From DASUBV01 sp963822485 (GTDB taxonomy: Bacteria > Actinomycetota > Actinomycetes > Streptosporangiales > Streptosporangiaceae), in contig CAWGHW010000022.1 in NCBI GenBank assembly GCA_963822485.1, forward strand, positions 1-64,000: a stretch of DNA of 64,000 nucleotides. Direction: 5' to 3'. The translations under genes and the position numbers were made by a program. Positions within the stretch are counted from its first letter, which is position 1. Each line of letters starts with the position of its first letter. The notes beneath the pieces are model-generated. The model saw only the letters and a list, made by a program, of their open reading frames with translations. It searched no databases and had not been told where the DNA came from. Positions 48,686 to 54,621 of the stretch are shown piece by piece.

Positions 48686-50257
48686 GTGATTGAGGAGCTC
48701 GCGCGCGAGCGTCTGGGCTTTCAGCAGCTTCGTGCCGGGCAGCGGCGCGCGGTCGAGGCGCTCGCCGGGGGCCGCGACGTGCTGGCCGTGCTGCCGACCG
48801 GCGCCGGGAAGTCCGCGATCTACGAGCTGGCCGGGCTGCTGCGGCCGGGGCCGACGGTCGTCGTCTCACCGCTGATCGCGCTGCAGGACGACCAGCTTGC
48901 TCACCTGCGCTCGGCGGGGCTGTCGGCCATCGTGCTCAACTCGCAGCAGTCCGCCGGCGCGCGAGCGGCGGCGCTCCTCGCTTCGTGCGACGCGAGCACA
49001 TTCATCTTCCTGTCGCCGGAGCAGCTGTCGAACGACGAGACCCGCCAGGCGCTGCGGCGGGCCCAGCCGGGCTTGTTCACTGTTGACGAGGCCCACCTGA
49101 TCAGTCAATGGGGCCGCGACTTCCGGCCTGACTACATGCGGCTCGGGGCGCAGGCCGAGGCCGTCGGCGCGCCGCTGCGTCTCGCGCTGACCGCGACCGC
49201 AGCGCCACCGGTCCGCCAGGAAATCACTCGCCGGCTGGGCCTTGAAGATCCGGTGGAGGTGATCGGTGACTTCGACCGGCCGCGCATCTACCTCTCGGTG
49301 CAGCACGTGCGTACCGTCCCGGACAAGGAGCGAGAGCTGGTCCGCGCCGCGCGAGAGTTCGACGGCTCCGGCATCATCTACGCGGCTACGCATGCCAGCG
49401 CTGAGGCCGCGCACCGCGCGCTGGCCTCGGCGGGCGAGGCGGTAGCGCTCTACCACGCCGGCCTGCCGCCGCGCGATCGGCACAACGCGATGACGGCGTT
49501 CCTGGACGGGACGGCCCGCGTCATCGCGGCCACCGTGGCGTTCGGCATGGGCATCGACAAGCCAGACGTGCGGTGGGTACTGCATGCTGACCCGCCGCCA
49601 TCGCTGGACCAGTACTACCAGGAGTTCGGGCGGGCCGGCCGGGATGACGGGCCGGCGCAGGCGCGACTGATTTACCGCTACGAGGACTTCGATACCGCGC
49701 GTTACCTGACCGCACGCGGCATTTCCGGGTCGGCGGTGCGGCCGGTCGCGGTAGCGCTCGCGGCCGGGCAGGAGGTCAGGGCCGGGTCCCGCCAGCAGAC
49801 GGCGGCGCTCGCCCGTCTCGCCGACCTTGGCGCGGCGGCCTGGGGGCCGGACGGCGAGGTTCGCTGGACCGGGGCGATGAGCGTCGCGGCGGCGCTGCGG
49901 GCCTCTGATGCCGAGACAGAACGGGAGGGCGAGGTTGAGCGCTCGCGGCTGACGATGATGCGCCGCTACGTGGAGCACCCCGGATGCCGACGCTCGTTCC
50001 TGCTCACTTACTTCGGACAGGACTACCCCGGCCCCTGCGCGAACTGCGACAACGATCGCGCCGATGCCCAGGCCCCGCGGACCGACGTCCCCTTCGCGGT
50101 AGGCGGGCGGGTGAGGAGCGAGCGGTGGGGTGAGGGCACCGTGCAGCGCTACGACGGTGACGAGGTCACGGTCCTGTTCGACGAGCATGGCTACCGTGAG
50201 CTGTACCTGCCGGTGGTGCTGGAGCGCGGTCTCCTGCAACCAGTGCCGCGGTCATGA
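48686..50257 (+). CDS. RecQ-family DNA helicase lacking HRDC
   Basis: 523 residues from GTG 48686. SF2 helicase core: Q-motif-like FQQLRAGQRRAVEA, Walker A LPTGAGKS (36-43), DEAH (134-137) followed by RecQ-specific LISQWGRDFRPDY, SAT-like TATAAPP, and motifs V-VI AATVAFGMGIDKPDVRWVLH and QEFGRAGRDDGPAQARLIY. The zinc region reads PGCRRSFLLTYFGQ then PCANCDND: three cysteines, the usual fourth replaced by Asp. In place of HRDC the C-terminus is a short beta domain (VGGRVRSERWGEGTVQRYDG). Probably DNA repair or recombination. Confidence 0.93.
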   Translation: MIEELARERLGFQQLRAGQRRAVEALAGGRDVLAVLPTGAGKSAIYELAGLLRPGPTVVVSPLIALQDDQLAHLRSAGLSAIVLNSQQSAGARAAALLASCDASTFIFLSPEQLSNDETRQALRRAQPGLFTVDEAHLISQWGRDFRPDYMRLGAQAEAVGAPLRLALTATAAPPVRQEITRRLGLEDPVEVIGDFDRPRIYLSVQHVRTVPDKERELVRAAREFDGSGIIYAATHASAEAAHRALASAGEAVALYHAGLPPRDRHNAMTAFLDGTARVIAATVAFGMGIDKPDVRWVLHADPPPSLDQYYQEFGRAGRDDGPAQARLIYRYEDFDTARYLTARGISGSAVRPVAVALAAGQEVRAGSRQQTAALARLADLGAAAWGPDGEVRWTGAMSVAAALRASDAETEREGEVERSRLTMMRRYVEHPGCRRSFLLTYFGQDYPGPCANCDNDRADAQAPRTDVPFAVGGRVRSERWGEGTVQRYDGDEVTVLFDEHGYRELYLPVVLERGLLQPVPRS

Positions 50258-50313
50258 AGCGCTGGCCGGCATCCAGCGGCGGCCTGTTCGCCCGCGCGGG
50301 CCAGGTCGGGTGG

Positions 50314-50739
50314 TTACCCGGCGGGCTGGTTGAGTAGTGCCTGGCAGACGTCGGCGATGTCGAGCATGCCGATGAGGCCGGCGTCGCCGACGACGGGGAG
50401 GTGGCGGAAGCGGCCGGCGATCATGATGGCGGCGGCGTCACGGATGCTGGTGGCGGCGGGGACGACAGTGAGCTGCGTGGTCATGACGTCATGGACGCGG
50501 ACGTCGTTCATGTCCCTGGCGTCGGCGACGGCCTCGGCGATGTCGGCGTCGGTGATGAGGCCGGTGGGGCGTTTGGTCTGCTCGTCATCGACGACGACCA
50601 GGGCGTTGGCGCTGGCGTGTTTCATCAGGTAGGCGGCGGCGGCGAGGTGGCCGTTCGCCTCGACGGTGGTGAGCGCCGGGCGCATGACGGCCGCGACCGT
50701 GGCCAGAGCATCGGGCGGGTCCGCCGGGGCTTGCGTCAT
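50314..50739 (-). CDS. Tandem CBS-domain protein
   Basis: 141 residues from ATG 50737-50739 (GGAG eight bases upstream). Two CBS motifs form one Bateman module: TVAAVMRPALTTVEANGHLA, NALVVVDDEQTKRPTGLITD, ADIAEAVAD; then VHDVMTTQLTVVPAATSIRD, FRHLPVVGDAGLIGMLDIAD. CBS pairs bind adenine nucleotides (AMP, ATP, SAM) and sense energy state. It is standalone, as in many actinomycete stress/dormancy loci. Convergent with RecQ (56-bp gap). The 161-bp upstream gap holds no gene. Confidence 0.93.
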   Translation of the reverse strand: MTQAPADPPDALATVAAVMRPALTTVEANGHLAAAAYLMKHASANALVVVDDEQTKRPTGLITDADIAEAVADARDMNDVRVHDVMTTQLTVVPAATSIRDAAAIMIAGRFRHLPVVGDAGLIGMLDIADVCQALLNQPAG

Positions 50740-50900
50740 GATGAGCTCCGTTTCCTGGGGGATCCGAGGTGATCCCCGCAGATCCCGCCGCCTCGATCCG
50801 CGAGTGCTATCGGATCTTCGATGCTAGCGGTGGTCACTTGCGTTCGTCTCGCTAGTGGGGCGGCCTGACCGTCGGCTGGGCAGGCCCGTCCTGTTGGCCG

Positions 50901-51275
50901 TCAGGTCCCGGCGACGATGTCCACCTGGTCGGTGTAGAAGGCGACGTGGCCGGCGATGCCCGCGACGGCGTCGTACGGCTCGCGGTAGGACCACACCGCG
51001 TCGGGCCGTCCGCCGTCGGCGGTGATGTTGTAGTAGGACGCGTCGCCCTTGTACGGGCAGTAGGTCTGGGTGGCGCTGGCCGTGAGCAGCGTCTGGTCGA
51101 CGTCCTCGAGCGGGATGTACTGGACCGGCGGATAGCTTGCCTCGCGGAGGGTCAGGGCTCTGGTGGTGTCGGCGACGATCTGCGCGCCGACGCGGGCCAC
51201 GACGCGCGTGCCAGTGGGCTCGATGGTGATCGGGTGCTCGGGGCCGGGGATCTTGGGCTCCCGTGTCGTGGTCAT
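50901..51275 (-). CDS. DUF427-domain protein
   Basis: 124 residues from ATG 51273-51275 (GAGGAGACC upstream); the open frame further upstream is rejected as it crosses the repeat elements. DUF427 fold: ITIEPTGTRVVARVGAQIVA, YPPVQYIPLEDVDQTLLTAS, and TYCPYKGDASYYNITADGG, the conserved CPYKG motif, then DAVWSYREPYDAVAGIAGHV, AFYTDQVDI. The family is a small beta-barrel of unknown function, common in actinomycetes and often near oxidoreductases. It is divergent from the SDR operon; copies B and C of the 52-bp element lie between them. Confidence 0.92.
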   Translation of the reverse strand: MTTTREPKIPGPEHPITIEPTGTRVVARVGAQIVADTTRALTLREASYPPVQYIPLEDVDQTLLTASATQTYCPYKGDASYYNITADGGRPDAVWSYREPYDAVAGIAGHVAFYTDQVDIVAGT

Positions 51276-51357
51276 GGTCTCCTCGGTTCCTGGTGGCGGG
51301 GGTGGCTGCACATCCGCGCTGACCGCGTGGTCGGTCATGCCGCGCGGCTTGAGTACG

Positions 51358-51409
51358 TCAATCATGGACAGCGCCGGCGCCACTTGGGTATCGCAAGCAT
51401 GACTGCACC
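51358..51409 (-). repeat. Copy B of the 52-bp bipartite element
   Basis: Oriented toward the DUF427 gene (83 bp away): block 1 GGTGCAGTCATGCTTGCGAT plus ACC, 17-nt variable spacer, block 2 GTCCATGATTGA. Block 1 differs from copy C at one of 23 positions; block 2 at one of 12. Copies B and C are inverted relative to each other, outer edges 51358 and 51493. Confidence 0.85.
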
Positions 51410-51441
51410 GGGTCCGGCGCCGACCGCGCCGGCCTTCGGCT

Positions 51442-51493
51442 GGTGCAGTCACGCTTGCGATACCCGGGCGGCCTGGGCGGTGTCCATGGTTGA
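51442..51493 (+). repeat. Copy C of the 52-bp bipartite element
   Basis: Oriented toward the SDR gene (57 bp away): block 1 GGTGCAGTCACGCTTGCGAT plus ACC, 17-nt variable spacer, block 2 GTCCATGGTTGA. It forms with copy B a 136-bp imperfect inverted repeat with a 32-nt centre, and could act as a shared regulatory region for the two divergent transcripts. Confidence 0.85.
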
Positions 51494-51503
51494 GGGACTC
51501 AGC

Positions 51504-51550
51504 CCGAAAGGACAGCGCGCCGAAAGGACAGCGCGCCGAAAGGACACGCC
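51504..51550 (+). repeat. Three 16-bp tandem repeats, each carrying a Shine-Dalgarno
   Basis: CCGAAAGGACAGCGCG at 51504-51519 and 51520-51535, then the shortened CCGAAAGGACACGCC at 51536-51550, directly before the SDR ATG (51551). Every unit contains AAAGGA; the last is correctly spaced for initiation. Copy number could tune translation. Confidence 0.9.
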
Positions 51551-52285
51551 ATGAGCAAGCAGCGAGACCTCGAGGGGCTGTCCGCCCTGGTCACCGGCGC
51601 GACCTCAGGCATCGGCCGGGCGGCCGCGCGCGAGCTGGCCCGGCACGGCGCCGAGGTCGTCGTGCACGGACGGGACGTCGCTCGCGGCGATGCGGTCGTG
51701 GATGCCATCACCGCCGACGGGGGCAAGGCCCGCTTCGCCGCCGCTGACCTCAGCGACCAGGCCCAGCTGGACGACCTCGTCGAGCAGGCCGGAAACGTCG
51801 ACATTCTCGTCAACAACGCCGGGATCGCCTGGTTCGGGCCGACCGCGGAACTCGACGTGGCGGCCTTCGACCAGCTGTTCGCCGCCAACGTCCGGGCGCC
51901 GTACTTCCTGGTCGCCGCGCTGGCCCCGAAGATGGCCGCCCGGGGGAGCGGCAGCATCGTCAACGTGGGGAGCATGGCCGGGCACATTGGCATGCCCGGC
52001 GGCGCCGCTTATGGCGCCACCAAGGGCGCACTGGCCGCGATGACCCGCTCCTGGGCGGCCGAGTTCAGCCCGGCCGGCGTCCGGGTCAATGCTGTCGCCG
52101 CCGGGCCCGTCTACACGCCCATCCAGCCGACCGAGCAAGCCGAAGCGGTGGGCGCCACGACCATCATGGCGCGGGTCGCCCAGCCCGACGAGATGGCCAG
52201 CGTGATCGTCTTTCTCGCCTCACCAGAGGCCAGCTATGTCACCGGCGCGGTGGTCGCCGCCGACGGCGGCCGCACCGCCGTCTGA
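51551..52285 (+). CDS. Short-chain dehydrogenase/reductase
   Basis: 244-residue classical SDR. NAD(P)-binding TGATSGIG (15-22), NNAG (87-90), catalytic Ser140, Tyr153 and Lys157 (YGATK), and C-terminal YVTGAVVAADGGRTAV. A Gln/Arg-type HGRDVAR after beta-2 suggests NADP(H) preference. It heads an operon with an alpha/beta hydrolase (28-bp gap) and an MFS transporter, so it could oxidise or reduce a small molecule that is then hydrolysed and exported. Expression is probably governed by element copy C and the repeated Shine-Dalgarno tract. Confidence 0.95.
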   Translation: MSKQRDLEGLSALVTGATSGIGRAAARELARHGAEVVVHGRDVARGDAVVDAITADGGKARFAAADLSDQAQLDDLVEQAGNVDILVNNAGIAWFGPTAELDVAAFDQLFAANVRAPYFLVAALAPKMAARGSGSIVNVGSMAGHIGMPGGAAYGATKGALAAMTRSWAAEFSPAGVRVNAVAAGPVYTPIQPTEQAEAVGATTIMARVAQPDEMASVIVFLASPEASYVTGAVVAADGGRTAV

Positions 52286-52312
52286 AGCGCCACCCCCAGA
52301 AGGAGAAGTCCC

Positions 52313-53194
52313 GTGACTCAGTTCACGCATGACACGGTCCCAGCGCAGGACACGGTCCCAGCGCAGGACACGGTCCCGACCCAGTATGCCGAGGGCGGGG
52401 GAACACGCTTCGCCTACCGCCGCTTCGGTAGGCCCGGGCGTCCGCCGCTGGTGTTCTTCCAGCACTTCATGGGCACCCTGGACGACCACGACCCGGCGCT
52501 GAGCGACGCCTTCGCCGCCGACCGCGAGGTCATCTTGTTCAACAACGCCGGCGTCGCGTCCTCGAGCGGCACCGTGCCCGACACCATCGAGGCCATGGCC
52601 CGCGACGCGATCGCCTTTACCGACGCGCTCGGACTGACCACGATCGACCTCGTCGGCCACTCGATGGGCGGGCTGGTCGCCCAGGAGGTCGCGCTGGCCC
52701 GCCCGGACCTGGTCCGCCGCATGGTGCTGGTGGGCACCGGGCCGCGCGGCGGCCAGGGCATCGGCGCCAGCCCGGCCTGGGTCGCGGAGCTGTTCGCCCG
52801 CAAATACCCCCAGCAGGAAGATATGTGGCTGCCGATCCTGTTCGCCCCGACCCAGAGCAGCCAGGCCGCCGGGCAGGCTTACATCAAGCGCATCCTCGCC
52901 CGCACCGACCGCGACACGCCCGTCTCGGGCCAGTCGATCACCGCCCAGCGCGCCGCGCTCGTCGCGTACGGTACCGCCAAGGACCCCAGCTACGCCCACC
53001 TGAAGGGGCTCCGGCTCCCCGTCCTGGTCGTCAACGGCACCGAGGACATCGTCATCCCGACGATCAACTCCTACATCTTGCAGCAGTTCCTCCCCGACGC
53101 CCAGCTCATCCTGTACCCGGACGCCAACCACGGCGCCCACTTCCAGTACCCCGAGCTGTTCGTCCGCCACGCCCAGATCTTCCTCGACGACTAG
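52313..53194 (+). CDS. Alpha/beta hydrolase with repetitive N-terminus
   Basis: 293 residues from GTG 52313 with AAGGAG upstream. After a leading repeat region (DTVPAQ twice, then DTVPTQ, encoded by three 18-bp repeats), an alpha/beta-hydrolase fold follows: TRFAYRRFGRPGRPPLVFFQ, oxyanion region FFQHFMGTLDDHD, nucleophile elbow GHSMGG (Ser117), Asp in NGTEDIVIP and His in DANHGAHFQ. It resembles haloperoxidase/lactonase-type hydrolases. It lies between the SDR and an MFS transporter, 3 bp before the latter, whose N-terminus copies this one. Confidence 0.92.
   Translation: MTQFTHDTVPAQDTVPAQDTVPTQYAEGGGTRFAYRRFGRPGRPPLVFFQHFMGTLDDHDPALSDAFAADREVILFNNAGVASSSGTVPDTIEAMARDAIAFTDALGLTTIDLVGHSMGGLVAQEVALARPDLVRRMVLVGTGPRGGQGIGASPAWVAELFARKYPQQEDMWLPILFAPTQSSQAAGQAYIKRILARTDRDTPVSGQSITAQRAALVAYGTAKDPSYAHLKGLRLPVLVVNGTEDIVIPTINSYILQQFLPDAQLILYPDANHGAHFQYPELFVRHAQIFLDD
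52331..52384 (+). repeat. Three 18-bp tandem repeats in the hydrolase N-terminus
   Basis: GACACGGTCCCAGCGCAG at 52331-52348 and 52349-52366, then GACACGGTCCCGACCCAG at 52367-52384. In frame, coding for DTVPAQ, DTVPAQ and DTVPTQ. Slippage could lengthen or shorten the protein without breaking it. Confidence 0.95.
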
Positions 53195-53197
53195 GCC

Positions 53198-54493
53198 ATG
53201 ACTCGGCTGACGCACGCCAGGACCTCCGCCCGCGGCGTGGACGGCGGCGGGACGACTTTCGCGTACCGCCGTTCCGGGCTGCCGCCGGCGGCCGGGTTCT
53301 GGGTGGTGGCCGGGGTGTTCGTCCTGCTGCTGTTCGCCGCGGCGGCGCCGTCGCCGCTGTATGGCGTGTACCAGGCGCACTGGCGGTTCTCGGCGATCAC
53401 GCTGACCGCTGTCTTCGCCGTCTACGCTCTGCTGCTCCTGGTTACCTTGCTGGTGTTCGGGTCGGTGTCGGACTTTGTCGGCCGCCGCCAGGTGATCCTG
53501 GTCAGCCTGGCGATGAGCGCGGGTGCCTGCGGGTTGTTCCTGGCCGCGCACGGTGTCGGGCTGCTATTCGCGGCCCGGGCGCTGCAGGGCGCGGCTGTCG
53601 GCACGGCGAGCAGCGCGGCGGGCGCGGCGCTGATCGACCTGCAGCCCCCGGGCAGCGGGCGCGCGCCGGTCGTGACCACCGCCGCCAGCCTGCTGGGCCT
53701 GGGCGCGGGCGGGCTGGGCACCAGTGCGCTGGTCCAGTACGGGCCGGCGCCCGCGCACCTGGTCTGGTGGCTGCTGCTCGGGGCCAGCCTGGCCGCTGCC
53801 GTCGCGGTGCTGGCGATGCGGGAGACCGCGCCGCGGCGGCCGGGCGTGCTGGCGTCGCTGCGACCGCGGGTGGCCGTGCCGCGCCAGGCGCGGGGGACGT
53901 TCGCGATGGCGCTGCCGTGCCTGATCGCGGTGTGGATGCTCAGCGGGTTCTACCTGTCGCTGGGGCCGTCGCTGGCGGTGCAGGTGGTGGGCTCCGCGGA
54001 CCTGGTGTGGGGTGGCCTGGTGATCTTCCTGCTGGCCGGGATCGGGGCCGCTGGCCCGGTCGTCTTCCGCGGCGTCAGCGGGCCCGCGGCGATGCTGACC
54101 GGGTGCCTGGGGCTGATCGCGGGCGCCGTGGTGACGCTGGCCGCGATCGAGCTGACGTCGGCTGCCGCCTTCCTGGCCGGCACCGCGGTGGCGGGCGCTG
54201 GCTTCGGGACAGCCATGCTGGGCGCCTTTCGCACCGTTACCGCCCGGGCGGCTGCGGGCCAGCGGGCCGGGCTGGTCGCCGCCTACTTCATCGCGTCCTA
54301 CCTGGCATTCAGTGTCCCGGTCGTGGCCGCCGGGATCGCCACCACGCACTTCGGCCTGCACCGCACGGCCCTGGTCTACTGCGCCGCGATCGCCGCGCTG
54401 GCCGCGGTGGCCGCGGCTGGCCTGCTCTTCCGCGCGCGCCGCGACCGGGTACGCCGCGACCTGGTGCGCCGCGCGGCCAGGAGCATGCGATGA
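53198..54493 (+). CDS. MFS transporter with hydrolase-derived N-terminus
   Basis: 431 residues, twelve TM helices. TM1 begins at about residue 33 (GFWVVAGVFVLLLFAAAAPS, then PLYGVYQAHWRFS) and motif A-like GSVSDFVGRRQVIL follows TM2; later GTASSAAGAALIDLQPPGSG and AFRTVTARAAAGQRAGLVAA. Residues 1-30 (MTRLTHARTS, then GGGTTFAYRRSGLP) match the preceding hydrolase start (MTQFTHDTVP, GGGTRFAYRRFGRP) and are not typical of this transporter group, which usually begins close to TM1. It is the third gene of the SDR operon (3-bp gap). Likely an exporter. Confidence 0.88.
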   Translation: MTRLTHARTSARGVDGGGTTFAYRRSGLPPAAGFWVVAGVFVLLLFAAAAPSPLYGVYQAHWRFSAITLTAVFAVYALLLLVTLLVFGSVSDFVGRRQVILVSLAMSAGACGLFLAAHGVGLLFAARALQGAAVGTASSAAGAALIDLQPPGSGRAPVVTTAASLLGLGAGGLGTSALVQYGPAPAHLVWWLLLGASLAAAVAVLAMRETAPRRPGVLASLRPRVAVPRQARGTFAMALPCLIAVWMLSGFYLSLGPSLAVQVVGSADLVWGGLVIFLLAGIGAAGPVVFRGVSGPAAMLTGCLGLIAGAVVTLAAIELTSAAAFLAGTAVAGAGFGTAMLGAFRTVTARAAAGQRAGLVAAYFIASYLAFSVPVVAAGIATTHFGLHRTALVYCAAIAALAAVAAAGLLFRARRDRVRRDLVRRAARSMR

Positions 54494-54621
54494 AGGTCGT
54501 GGCCAGCGACGGCTCCGGGGCCGCGCGCAGCCCGCGTGCTCGGGCCGTGATCACGCTGCTTAGCCTGGAGACGGCGTTGATGTAGGCGTTGATGTAGCGG
54601 ACGGACCGAGAGGACAGGCGG

